A stretch of DNA of 64,000 nucleotides, from assembly GCA_030247855.1 (NCBI GenBank), contig JAPDRN010000024.1:62001-126000 (forward strand). Reading direction: 5' to 3'. Made by a program: the position numbers and the translations under genes. This document shows, one piece after another, positions 42,195 to 52,448 of the stretch; the stretch's first letter is position 1, and each line of letters starts with the position of its first letter. The notes below the pieces were generated by a model. It worked only from the letters and a program-made list of their open reading frames with translations, was not told where the DNA came from and did no database searches. This DNA comes from Knufia peltigerae. Its lineage: Eukaryota; Ascomycota; Eurotiomycetes; Chaetothyriales; Trichomeriaceae.

Positions 42195-44888
42195 CTAGAT
42201 TTTGTCACAATGCTTAGTTCCCTCGGAAATACAGATGGGTTTACTCACCTCTGGCAAAGAGTAATCCAATGATGCCTCAAAGGTATCACAGTTATTGACA
42301 CGATTGAGATTGGTAGAGACCTCCTGTGAACCATATGACGTGGATGTTCTTCCGCCACGCTTGACAATCTCCCTTGCGTATGACACGATTTTCCGGGGAA
42401 CGTTGGCTCCAAGCTCGGAACCACTTGCGTATTCCAGATAACCAAAATGGCCAACAATGGTATCCATCAGAGATATGTCGGAATTTGTAGTCGGAAGATT
42501 AGGATGTTGGATTACGTGTAGAAATAAATTGATCAAACCGACGAGTGGAAAGTATAGAGTCACGCTAAATGTTGGCGTCAGCGACAAATGGACACTCAAG
42601 GGTCTGAACAGCCGTCATACCATATCCCGCATGCTGCGGTAAGGTTCAGGCTCTGAGTAGCTACAATGATTTCTCGCGAGGCCGATGCCAGTATGTCGGT
42701 GCTCACCTGTCTTTGATACAGTATGTCCGAGTCATGGGCATTCCTACAGCCTGGTGGATGCCAAGGATAGCAGCTGACAGTGTGAATTGAGATAAGTGTG
42801 TTGTTGTAAAGGCAAGTGACAAACCCAAGATGATAACGGTGCACCCCAGGTGGGAGGGAGACCGAGCTGTAGGGCGGTTGGGCTTTGAAACACGTCGGTA
42901 AAGAATCGTGCCACTCTCGAAGTTGTTTGTCCAGGTCCCTGACTACAGGCAGCAGCTCCTTCAATCCCTTGCTAGCAACTTCTGCAGAGGACAGACGAGC
43001 CTGCACCTGACTGGTAATCTGGTAGTGTTTGGCCAGTATTGAGACGATGCTTTGACCGCAGTCGTTTCCTGAACCTCGATCCAGGGGCGCTGGAATGGTG
43101 ATGTCTTTATCATTGATAGCCTACCACAGTCAGCTGCGAAGCTTTTATAGTGCGGGCACGTTTTCTCACACTAGGTCGGCCTGACCGAAAGCATAGGTGC
43201 TTGTCAATGCTGTAGATAGTCCACCATAGAGTGTTTCGGAAAGCAATCTCTTTTTCGCTGAGCTTCCAGGACTTTCTAGCTTTGAGATGCAATCCCTTCG
43301 ACTGCGCTAAGCGAACCGCATTTGATACAAGCATAAATTCAAGCGCCGGTGTTGCGAGGACTTCCGAAAAACAGGCCTGTAAGACATTCATAGGTCAATG
43401 TTGGTTTAGAGCATCTTACAAGATCCCAAAACTGAAGATGAAAAGAAACGGGCTCGCCGCTTACCATTGCGATCATCACCTGAACAGCATCCATCCCACT
43501 TCGCGCATAGATCAGTTCCGTGTGTACAGAAAGAGCATTCTCAAAGTAACGCCAAGCTTGGGAACGAGCTTCGACAAATGCTGATGGGTAAGGCCCTCTG
43601 CTAAGTGCGGAGAGACAACCGATGGCATATACGGTATTCCGCAAGGCGTACCAAGCAGAGTCGAAACGGACGCTCGAGCCTTGGGTGCTATAGTGATCAC
43701 GGAGGCGTTGTTCAAAGACAGAGCGATCGATAATGCCAAAAGCCACATCTTGACTTGTTTCAAAGTAGGCTGCCACCAGAAGTTTAGCTAATATTTGTGC
43801 AAGGATATTGAGGTCGAGAAATTACCCGTTGTCCATGCCCATGCCGTTTGGAAGTCGGGCTCTATAGCTCTCTCAGCTGGCACCGCCCTCTCCCGATCGT
43901 GACCCATCAGTTCCAGAGTGAGCTGCTTGGCGATAGACGCAAAATCCGGCACACCTATGTGGCGCGAAACCCAGTCTAGAGCGGGCTGAGTACAGATCGG
44001 AAGGTACGAAGCTGTCCCTAAACAGGGTGTCAGCAAAGGGGGTCCAAAGAATATAATTTAACCCTGATGGGAAGGAGACCTCGAATTTCACCATCTAACT
44101 GCCGCTAATGTTAGCATTGATGAACGCCGTAGTGCATCAAAACTGGGTATTGGTTACCAGAATCCCTTCATCAGCGCCACAAAACTGGTCCGCAGGTGTA
44201 GATGGTGATATCAATGCAGGAGCGGTATTCAGAGAGTCCTCGGGAGAGCAAACATCGGCGTTCAGCACGTCATCTTGGCCACATCTGGGGTTTCTTTGGC
44301 CCCATACCGACTGTGTCACTTCTTCGGGACGCATATCAAAAGACTCAGATTGGACACTGATCTGCTGTTCATTATGTTGTGAGCGTGAAACGCTTGCACC
44401 TGCAGGGACAGCATGGTCTTCGGAGGTTGGTGGCTGTGGTGCTTCGACACCCTCTCTGGAGTTCCCCAAGGGCCGTATGGGTCTTGGGGGGGCTTTCGCC
44501 CCCGAGGGCTGTAGAGTTGAATTTCGTTGCGGGCTTTTCTGAGGCCGGGCTGCTTTATTGGGATAGGTATATGGCTGAAAGTGGGAAAATTGTCCCAGCA
44601 GACTGCCATCTGTGTCTTTACGCTTCCGCGCGGTCGGAACCGGATACCAGCAGACTTCTTGGTGAGACTGTGTTTGAACAATATACTCAGTCTCTGTTCA
44701 TAGTAATGATAGGACAGCATCAGCACCACATACCAGGCAGTTATGGCATGGTTTCGTTCCACTACCTTCTCCGGGTCAGCAATCTGGCTTCTCGAAAGTA
44801 AAGGATTACAACTCTCACATTTGGCCTTCTTGACTCGGCAGTAGTTACATGCCGAAGGACATTTTGAGCCGGATGATTGGCTGGTCAT
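42195..44888 (-). CDS. Zn2Cys6 transcription factor with fungal_trans domain, multi-exon
   Basis: Nuclear regulator. The zinc cluster is split by two introns. Exon 1 (ATG 44888) gives SACNYCRVKKAKC, the second gives SGTKPCHNCL, and the third SHQEVCWYPVPTARKRKD. Joined they make a perfect C-x2-C-x6-C-x5-C-x2-C-x6-C. A Pro/Ser-rich linker follows to about 44137. The middle homology region is in the exons 44100-42600, with GFVTCLYNNTLISIHTV and FRNTLWWTIYSIDKHLCF (the W-x-x-Y-x-x-D-x-x-x motif of fungal_trans). The last exon ends near 42195. Boundaries in the 3' half are approximate. It may regulate the MFS/cupin/SDR block. Confidence 0.83.
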
Positions 44889-45533
44889 GTTATGTCGATT
44901 ATCTGGGGGATTAGTTTATAGGATGGGCACAGTCAAGTGGTGGCTGAGATGAAGCAAAATCTGTCTCTCCGGGTGGATGTGTTTGCTAGTTGTCCCCTCG
45001 AGATCCGGGGAAGGTGCTAGGGCGGGGACCGGGGAACTTATACTGGCCATACCACCCCGATGCACAAGATGCAAACCTACACTATTTACGCACAAGCCTG
45101 TTCATACGGGATATGGGCAGGCCTTGTGGCGGTGCACTAGTTCAATGGTCGCAAATAGCGAGAACTCTCCTTGCCGGTTTCTTGTCCAGGGATGGAGTGG
45201 TTACGTAACAATAAACCCACCAGATCCGGGGAGTTAATGGGAGACCATTGTACCTGTATAAGATCGGCGGCTACCTCAGGTGTCTCTTGGGTTGGGATTC
45301 TGTACTTTACACATAACGACTACAAGGGTCAGGGGGGTGAGAGTTCTCAGGTCTCTCCAGTAGCAGCATTGTTAGAAGTTCTGTCACCGCCTTCTCCACT
45401 CAGTACTGTGTAGAGGTACTCTGTACAATGCTTCAGATCCCTCGCCCTTAATTCGCGGAATTTCACCGCCATAAGGCCAGCTCTTAATAACATCACTCCC
45501 AATCGGCCTTGGTGAACCCAATACAACGGGCCT
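44889..45533. other. Intergenic
   Basis: Upstream of the Zn2Cys6 gene and 3' of the cupin gene. No gene recognised. Confidence 0.35.
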
Positions 45534-46192
45534 TTAAGCGTCGACTAGGTATTCTTCTTTCAGCGTCTTGCCTGCGATAGTAATTGGATTAATGGCCACA
45601 GTTATTCCAACTAGACGAGCTGGCTTATCATTCGACAGGTTGATCCAGCGGTGGTTGGTGCCTCTTTGAATGACGTGGTCCTACACTCATCAGCTCAAGT
45701 TCGCACTTTCTTCAGTGACCGTGGATGGTCAAAAGCTTTCGCGAGGACTTGACTTACACCAGGAAGAAGTTCTCTTCGGTCTCCACTATCGACATCCATC
45801 GCGACGTGCCCTTCCACACATATCGTGGAGTCAACCGACACTGTCCGATGCATCCTGGTTTGCGCCCCAGGCGCAAGATTGGTCACCACCCAGTTAACTC
45901 CGCCAGGCACAGTTGCTCTGACCACCAGGTGTGAGACAGGATTGGATGGATCTGATGAAAGGTAGCTGTTGAGGTCCTCTTCACCAGTGAGGTCTGCGGG
46001 AACTTTGTCGACCGCATATGAGTGTGAGCCGGCAATAGCGTCGCCACCTTTGGCCCAGAGAAGAGGCGGGCTGTCAAGATATATCGCCTTCCCGGATGCG
46101 TCATGGCCGGTTATGTAGCGACGACATTCACGCATCCCAAAATTCACCCCAGGCACAAGACTCGCAGTGTTCAGCCCATGATCGTCTGACAT
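45534..46192 (-). CDS. Cupin-domain protein, 2 exons
   Basis: Small single-cupin protein of about 190 residues. Exon 1 (ATG 46192) holds the first cupin motif region (MHRTVSVDSTICVEGHVAM, then DVDSGDRRELLPG). After an intron (donor GTAAGTC), exon 2 gives DHVIQRGTNHRW then INLSNDKPARLVG, the second cupin motif. This matches fungal cupins found near oxidoreductases. They may act as isomerases, dioxygenases or cyclases, and the function here is not known. Possible metal ligands are the His of MHR, the Glu or His of VEGHV and the His of TNHRW. Confidence 0.82.
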
Positions 46193-46663
46193 GGTGAGAC
46201 ATGCAACAACTCGCTTCTACCGTCTGGATAAGTTTCCTTGAGTAGACTTTGGAACTGGTCTGGTCGCAGTCTCAGGCAACGGAAGGACTTTTAATCTGTC
46301 GTTGAAAAGAGCAGTAAGTCATCCTTTAACATCCTAACTGCTTTAACGAATTCTACACCGGCGGCATTAAACGGCTGTATATCTCTAGGCTCTTGTTGAC
46401 TCGTGTCCCACCAATCGGTGGCCAAAATGGTCCGGATCCGGATACAAAAGTGGGTGGGTTTAATCTTCCCAGGCTCCGGCACCACAACAATCCGGAATCC
46501 TCAATTCTCAAGGGTAAGCTCTGTTAGATATATCTTTGAGACGTATATTTTAAGCTATTTGTTTTTACCCTACTGACTCGAACAGTTATACTAAGGAAGT
46601 AGTCTATTCCTCTTACTCCATCGCTGAAGCATACAGCGAAGGAACCCGAAATCACTACACAAT
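46193..46663. promoter_or_regulatory. Divergent promoter region, cupin / SDR
   Basis: 471 bp between divergent start codons, with no gene and no assigned site. Confidence 0.35.
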
Positions 46664-47563
46664 ATGGAGATTGGTCCAAAGACGACAGCTGTTGTGACCG
46701 GGGCAGGAGGTGGAATTGGTCGATCGATCGTTTTGTCTCTCGCAAACAAAGGGGCTGCAGTGGTGGTTGCCGATATCGATGAAGATGCTGCTTTGAAGGT
46801 TGCCGAGGAAGCCAAAGGGCTCGGGGCAAAGTCGCTGGGTGTCAAAGTGGATGTTTCCAAGCTGGAAGACGTGGAAAGATTAGCCTCTTTGGCCTATGAT
46901 CAATTTGGCAGCGTCGAGATATTGGTGAACAACGCAGGAGTGACGATGCGACCATTCAGAGCCTCCTGGGACACTTCTCTCAAAGATTTCAAGTGGACGA
47001 TGGCTGTGAACTTTTGGGGAGTGCTTCATGGTCACCTGGTCTTTGTACCCCGAATGCGTGAGACCCCGGGACGAAAGCATATTGTGAATACCTCATCCAT
47101 GTCAACGTTGATCGCGTTCGCTGGTCACTCTGCTTACTCGGCGTCTAAGGGCGCCGTGGATGGGTTTTCATTTGCTGCTCGTGAAGAGCTAAAGACGCAG
47201 AACATCGGACTGAGCATTCTCCATCCAGGCCCTGTCAGAACGAGAATCGTGACCAGTGAGCGCCTCCGGCCTCAGGAGGATAACTCTGAGGTACGTAAGG
47301 TGAAACCGTGGAGCGATTACTTGGAGAACGGAGGCAGCACTACTGCTCGCGTGACTCCCTCCACTACGACCACTTCCAACGACCCGAGCTTTCCTGAGCA
47401 TCCTTATCATTACATCAACCCGGACGAGTGTGGTCGTTTCATACTCGAAGGCATTCAGCATGATAAACCAGTCATCTTGACACATCCTCCTCAAGTTGCC
47501 GAGCTTGATGAGCGAAGGGATGCCATCCTTGCAGGTGCACCGGTCAGAGCTGGTGGAGCTTGA
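46664..47563 (+). CDS. Short-chain dehydrogenase/reductase (classical SDR)
   Basis: Single-exon SDR, 299 residues. The cofactor motif TGAGGGIGRSI is at residues 12-22 and VVADIDED suggests NAD preference. NNAGVTMRPF and the active site NTSSMSTLI with AYSASKGAV (Ser, Tyr, Lys) are intact. The C-terminal 70 residues (from KVKPWSDYLENGG) are longer than in a minimal SDR and contain the substrate lid. Such enzymes oxidise secondary alcohols or dihydrodiols. It is divergent from the cupin gene. Confidence 0.92.
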   Translation: MEIGPKTTAVVTGAGGGIGRSIVLSLANKGAAVVVADIDEDAALKVAEEAKGLGAKSLGVKVDVSKLEDVERLASLAYDQFGSVEILVNNAGVTMRPFRASWDTSLKDFKWTMAVNFWGVLHGHLVFVPRMRETPGRKHIVNTSSMSTLIAFAGHSAYSASKGAVDGFSFAAREELKTQNIGLSILHPGPVRTRIVTSERLRPQEDNSEVRKVKPWSDYLENGGSTTARVTPSTTTTSNDPSFPEHPYHYINPDECGRFILEGIQHDKPVILTHPPQVAELDERRDAILAGAPVRAGGA

Positions 47564-48259
47564 ATCTCTTGGAACAGAGTCCGCTACCAAGGCTTTGGTG
47601 AAGCAGTGCAGAAGCCTTGCATACAGATTGATAGACCAACGAAGTTTTCCTGTAGGAATTTTTCGAAACTAGTGAGATAATAATGACATGAGTAGCCTCA
47701 TACCTAGGTCTTCTGGCCCTATCACTCATTGCGAGGCCACCTAGCTGCATAGTTCTGACTAAAGAAGGAGTATTTCTCCAATAGGCACTACCTGAATACC
47801 ACTTGGACGATCATTTTACTTTCAAGTCTATGAAATAAGTCATATAGTCCGTCACGGTGTAAGGCGGAACGAGTCGACCTACGAGGACTGTGTCTTCCAG
47901 TTAGTCAATAAGGTGGTACATCCGAAGCATATAGCTCCGCCCGCAGTCTTACTGACCTAGGCAGAGGCCGGGAACTCGGACAAACTTGTCCAGCTAATGG
48001 ATTATACCTAATATTATTGCCGGAAGCCCCCTCTCGGACGGAAATGCACGATTGCATGAACATGAAAGTCTGACGGAGATCATGACCCTTCTGGGTGTCC
48101 AAGTGGGTCGACTCTCCGGAACATCCTTGTTATACTCTCCGCATACCCTGGAACAAGGTCATTATGAGCCAGGTACTATTTGAGTCTTCGACAGTCTCCA
48201 AGTATAGGTGAACCATTTCTTGTTCGCGAAAGATATTGACGAAATTGGAACCAGCAGCC
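47564..48259. promoter_or_regulatory. Intergenic, promoter side of the PEP mutase-like gene
   Basis: About 700 bp. There is no recognisable gene. Confidence 0.35.
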
Positions 48260-49243
48260 ATGGCCGCGACAGAAAAGAGAACCGCGCGATTGAAGGCACT
48301 GTTCCAGTCGCCTCGGACTACTCTGATGCCTTTTGGGGTACTGCCTATACATGCGCAGATGGCAGAAGCTGCTGGATTCGAAGCCTTTGAGATCTCAGGG
48401 GCTATGACCTCGTGGTGGATAGGAGGATGTGCAGACGTTGGACTCCTGACCATGACCGAGATGGTCGCACATGCCAAGCGTGTGGCCGACTCGGTCAATA
48501 TCCCAGTCTACTGCGATGCTGATACAGGCTACGGAGGCCCTGCAAGCGTTCGTCGCACGGTCCATGAGTTCATCCGAGCTGGAATCGCTGGCATCCACAT
48601 CGAAGACCAACTGAATCCAAAGAAGGCTGGGGCTCAACCTGGAATCGAATTGGTGTCTGATGAAGAAGCAATCGGACGCATCAGAGCTGCAGTTGATGCT
48701 CGCAATGAGTTGGACCCAGACTTTGTCATAGTTGCTCGGACCGATGGCTATGGTGCCACTGGCGGATCTGTCGAGGAGGCTATCCGCCGAGGACGTCTCT
48801 ACCAGGAGAAGACAGGCGCCGATGTCATATTCTACGAAGGCTTCCATGACTGGAACCAGGTCAAGCGAGCACTAGCCGAGACACCGGGTCCGGCATATGC
48901 CATACCTCACCCTACGATTTCTGCCAGGCCAACCATGGATGAGCTGTCTAAAATGGGACAGTCGATCGAAATTGTACCGTTTCTTCTAGCCGGTGTCCAA
49001 GAGGAATGGAACCTCTTGCTGAAAGTCAAGCAGGCAGGCCACTACGGACCGATGGATGAATACCTTTCCAGCCTGGCTCGGTATCGTGGGACGGCAAACG
49101 GCATTGGGTGGGGAGACAGGTTTGTAAAGCCAAACTACAAGGAGGTTCGGCAAATGGAAGAGAAATATCTGCCCGCGGAGTTGCAACGCGACTATGAGAA
49201 TAATGTCAACGCCGAGGATGATGCGAAGAATACGTATCCATGA
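48260..49243 (+). CDS. PEP mutase / isocitrate lyase superfamily protein
   Basis: TIM-barrel enzyme of the PEP mutase/isocitrate lyase superfamily, 327 residues from the ATG at 48260 (the frame upstream lacks an ATG). The substrate Mg2+ and oxyanion region YCDADTGYGGPASVRRTV and HIEDQLNPKK are clear. The catalytic loop reads NPKKAGAQPG where lyases have KKCGH, so the acid-base Cys is replaced by Ala and a simple lyase reaction is less likely. Relatives include oxaloacetate and 2,3-dimethylmalate processing enzymes and proteins named carboxyvinyl-carboxyphosphonate phosphorylmutase. The gene has no intron. The function here is unassigned. Confidence 0.88.
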   Translation: MAATEKRTARLKALFQSPRTTLMPFGVLPIHAQMAEAAGFEAFEISGAMTSWWIGGCADVGLLTMTEMVAHAKRVADSVNIPVYCDADTGYGGPASVRRTVHEFIRAGIAGIHIEDQLNPKKAGAQPGIELVSDEEAIGRIRAAVDARNELDPDFVIVARTDGYGATGGSVEEAIRRGRLYQEKTGADVIFYEGFHDWNQVKRALAETPGPAYAIPHPTISARPTMDELSKMGQSIEIVPFLLAGVQEEWNLLLKVKQAGHYGPMDEYLSSLARYRGTANGIGWGDRFVKPNYKEVRQMEEKYLPAELQRDYENNVNAEDDAKNTYP

Positions 49244-49882
49244 GAAGTTATTGATCAGGTTACCACCAGCTTTTGTGCAATGATAATTCCTGTCGGCTGC
49301 ATTCTCCACATGTTTTGTGGCATGGCCGCACTCAAGGTTCAGAATATTACTCAGGGCCGCGTTGGTAGTATAATTGCATTGGACGTATAACAGGTGCAGC
49401 ATATGTTGGGGTCGCTGGGTTCAAATGCTACCGGGAGAGCTATCAATCCAGACAGTCATAGGTTTCCGATTGGATCTCTCATATCGTTCCTGGGGCGTGG
49501 ATTGTGCAGGATAATGTGTGTTCCACTCCAATAGCACTCCGTCTTGGATCATTGCACATGGCCAGAAGATCCTCCCCTGGAAGTAGGGGCAAACAGTGTG
49601 TACTGGTCCCGGAGACCCAAAGGTGTTTTGGATCTTTCGCTCCGAACTCACATTTACCGACGTCCAGACAGCTAGTTGTAATCCGATTCGTGGAATTGAG
49701 ATCGTGATAGAGACTCCAAGACCCCAATAAGGACCCGCACACCCCCTGTCGGCCCTCTATAACCAGGCGGACGTAGCGCATGGTTGTCTTCTCCAGCAGC
49801 ATATCGCACTATCTAGGCAAACATTGGTATTGTGAGAATCTTAGAAGTATTCATTCAGGGGAATCAGATAGCGTCCAGCAAG
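49244..49882. promoter_or_regulatory. Intergenic, promoter side of the LLM monooxygenase
   Basis: About 640 bp with short open frames but no family character. Confidence 0.35.
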
Positions 49883-51283
49883 ATGAATCGCCCTCCAGTT
49901 TACAATTTCTTCTTTATGGACACACCGTCACATTTCTCCCACGGTGCTTGGAGGATGCCCGACAACCGCAGCACCGAGTACAACACGCTTGATCTTTGGG
50001 TCGGTGTAGCCAAGTTAGCAGAGGAAGCAAAAATCGACGGCATATTTTTTGCGGACGTGCTCGGACTGTATGAAACCCAAGGAAAGGACTGGGGAAAGAT
50101 GGTACGCCATGCCGTGCAGTTCCCGGTCAGCGACCCAATGATGGTGCTGTCAGCGATGGCGTACGCCACCAAGGATGTGGGACTCATGTGCACGAGATCG
50201 GTCTTGCAAACACATCCTTTCGAGTTCGCCCGTGCTGCTGCGACCTTTGACCATCTATCCAATGGCCGTTTCGGATGGAACATTGTGTGCGGCGCTTCCA
50301 AGAACGGCGCGCGCTGCATGGGTCTTCCAGACGTGAAAGACCATGCTGCTCGGTATGCTTGGGCCGAAGAGTTCGTGGACGTGACCTACAAGCTGTGGGA
50401 AGCGTCTTGGGACGAGGGAGCGGTGGTCAAGGATGGTGAACATCAGATATATGCCGATCCGAAAAGGGTTCACAAAATCAACCACAAGAGCGAACGCTAC
50501 AGCGTCGAGGGTCCGCTAGATGTGGAACCTTCACCACAGCGAACACCGGTGATATTCCAGGCCGGAGGCTCAGGACCTGGCGTTACATTTGCCGCAAAGC
50601 ATACAGAAGGGGCATTTCTGATCTCGGGGAATCCTGAGGCGGCGAAAAGCAAGGTCGAAGGCATGCTGGCAGAAGCACTGAAGGCTGGTCGACGTAAGGA
50701 GGACCTCCACTTCATTGAAGGCATCGCCATCATCACAGGCGCGACTGATGAAGAGGCTCGTGCGAAAGAGGCGGACATCGAGGCAAATCTCAACGACGAA
50801 GCACAGAGTTTGATGTATCAGGGTGCAACCGGGATCGACCTGTCTTCGTATGACCCTGAAACACCCCTTGAAGACCTCCTCGATACGGCGCCGGGCATGA
50901 GAGGTGGGCTCAGGTTGGCCATTGATTCTGTCCAAGGCCGTAAGGCTGTGGTTAGAGACTTGATCCGCGGCTCGACCAGGACCTACCGTGCGGTAGGTGG
51001 TCCCGAAACCATTGTCAAGAGAATCCAAGAATTTCTGGATGCCGGCATCACGGGGTTCAATCTTTTGCCCATGACCGTGCCTGGGAGCGCAGAAGACTTT
51101 TGCAAGTATGTGGCTCCGGAGTTGAAGAAGCGAGGATTGATGCAATCCGAGTATTGTCCTGGTACTTTACGCGAGAAGATGTTCCCTGGAAGCGGACCTT
51201 ACCTCAACGAGCGGCACCCTGGCTTCAAGTATCGCAACTCGATTCCAGAGGGCACAGATGCTCCTAGTGACCAAGTCTTGTAG
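49883..51283 (+). CDS. LLM-class FMNH2-dependent monooxygenase (NtaA/SnaA/DszA type)
   Basis: Flavin-dependent monooxygenase of the bacterial-luciferase-like class, group of nitrilotriacetate monooxygenase A and dibenzothiophene monooxygenase. It needs reduced flavin from a separate reductase. The first ATG in the frame is 49883 (MNRPPVYNFFFMDTPSH), giving 466 residues, the family size. Landmarks: GAWRMPDNRSTEYNTLDLWV, FFADVLGLYE, THPFEFARAAATFDHLSNGR then FGWNIVCGASKNGARCMG, and PVIFQAGGSGPGVTFAAKHTE. The gene has no intron. The flavin reductase lies tail-to-tail 364 bp away, which makes a two-component system very likely. Possible substrates are N-, S- or ring-containing xenobiotics. Confidence 0.93.
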   Translation: MNRPPVYNFFFMDTPSHFSHGAWRMPDNRSTEYNTLDLWVGVAKLAEEAKIDGIFFADVLGLYETQGKDWGKMVRHAVQFPVSDPMMVLSAMAYATKDVGLMCTRSVLQTHPFEFARAAATFDHLSNGRFGWNIVCGASKNGARCMGLPDVKDHAARYAWAEEFVDVTYKLWEASWDEGAVVKDGEHQIYADPKRVHKINHKSERYSVEGPLDVEPSPQRTPVIFQAGGSGPGVTFAAKHTEGAFLISGNPEAAKSKVEGMLAEALKAGRRKEDLHFIEGIAIITGATDEEARAKEADIEANLNDEAQSLMYQGATGIDLSSYDPETPLEDLLDTAPGMRGGLRLAIDSVQGRKAVVRDLIRGSTRTYRAVGGPETIVKRIQEFLDAGITGFNLLPMTVPGSAEDFCKYVAPELKKRGLMQSEYCPGTLREKMFPGSGPYLNERHPGFKYRNSIPEGTDAPSDQVL

Positions 51284-51647
51284 CCCTAAATTTTGATCTC
51301 GAATTACTGGATTTGACATTTGCTCCTAGCTCTCACTTGTGACTTTTCTGTCTTAGTAATTAGCAAATTGGAATTCGGTGATCGGAAAACTAGTAATAGA
51401 ACATGAACTCGACATTCTGCAGTCATGTCGTCTCTGCATTGATTCAGACAGATTAGACCCTGGGCAGTAACAGTCCACCAAAGGGGATAGTGGCAGGTCA
51501 CAATAGATGATTTGAATTTTTGACAAAAAACATTTATCTATTCAATTGGAAAAAATACAAACAAAATACAAACGTCAAACGTGTGGCATACAACTCAACT
51601 TTAAAACGACCCAACTTCCCGAAACTGCCCCTTGTTGCTCATGTAGA
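51284..51647. other. Convergent 3' region, LLM monooxygenase / flavin reductase
   Basis: 364 bp, AT-rich, no gene. Confidence 0.4.
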
Positions 51648-52448
51648 CTATGCTTGTCCCAATGGAATATAGCTACCATCCACGTACACCAAAGGATCCA
51701 CTGGCCCATTGGTTCGCGCGCTCCGGATATGCCCAATAAAAACCTCGTGTGTTCCGTAGGAGAAGCTTCCATCCAGCTTGCAGAAGAAATTTGCCTGAGC
51801 ATCGGATAGGTAGGGCATGTATTGCTCGTCTTCTGCCCAACTGCCTTCCTCGAATCGTGCTTCGCCCTTGACCTTCCCACTGCACATTCTGGCTATCGTC
51901 TGATGCGAGGAGTGAAGGATGTTGATGCAGAAGTCGGCGCCTTTGGTCAAGGGTGAATGTATCGAGGCCGATTTGTTGACACAAACCAACAGCGAAGGGG
52001 GTTCCAAGCTGAGCTCGCAGGCAGCGGTAGCGGCCATTGCATAGCGTTGACCCTCATGGCGGCATGTTATGACCACCACTGCCTTGGCATGCCTGCGAAG
52101 GCCCTCTTTTATCCTTAGGGGTAAGTCGTGGTCGCCATTCGTCGCGGGATGTGGGATATTGCTTGCAGGGCAATGTGATGAGTGGACTGGCACTGGATTT
52201 GAGTCCTCCAGATCACGCTGCAACTCCAAGATCGATTGTGGCTGATCCGCTAATACCCGTGGCCCTCCTTGGTGTTGAGTCTCGGACTCCTCTGACGTCT
52301 TCTTGACGGCGTTGTATTCCTCAATTGTGCTCGCAGCCATGTTGGTTCTCAATTTTGCATGTACGTAATCCATGATATCCGAACTCTTCTCAGAGGTGTA
52401 TGGTGACGCTATTGAGATATCAAGGATAGGTTCATAAATCATTGGCAT
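51648..52448 (-). CDS. Flavin reductase (NtaB/HpaC-like) with N-terminal extension
   Basis: FMN/FAD reductase of the flavin_reduct (HpaC-like split barrel) family, 266 residues. The domain covers residues about 108-266: IKEGLRRHAKAVVVITCRHEG, AATAACELSLEPPSLLVCVNK, SIHSPLTKGADFCINIL, GSFSYGTHEVFIGHI and PLVYVDGSYIPL. The first 105 residues have no clear domain, are rich in Ser/Glu, and are absent from bacterial partners. The gene has no intron. It probably supplies reduced flavin to the LLM monooxygenase. Confidence 0.9.
   Translation of the reverse strand: MPMIYEPILDISIASPYTSEKSSDIMDYVHAKLRTNMAASTIEEYNAVKKTSEESETQHQGGPRVLADQPQSILELQRDLEDSNPVPVHSSHCPASNIPHPATNGDHDLPLRIKEGLRRHAKAVVVITCRHEGQRYAMAATAACELSLEPPSLLVCVNKSASIHSPLTKGADFCINILHSSHQTIARMCSGKVKGEARFEEGSWAEDEQYMPYLSDAQANFFCKLDGSFSYGTHEVFIGHIRSARTNGPVDPLVYVDGSYIPLGQA

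Noticed and set aside
44560..44888. Zinc cluster at 44888 seemed to lack its second half
   Set aside because: Two short introns bring SGTKPCHNC and SHQEVC into frame and complete the six-cysteine pattern.
48260..49243. PEP mutase-like protein as a direct MhpE substitute
   Set aside because: It belongs to another superfamily than MhpE and lacks the lyase Cys, so no specific support exists.
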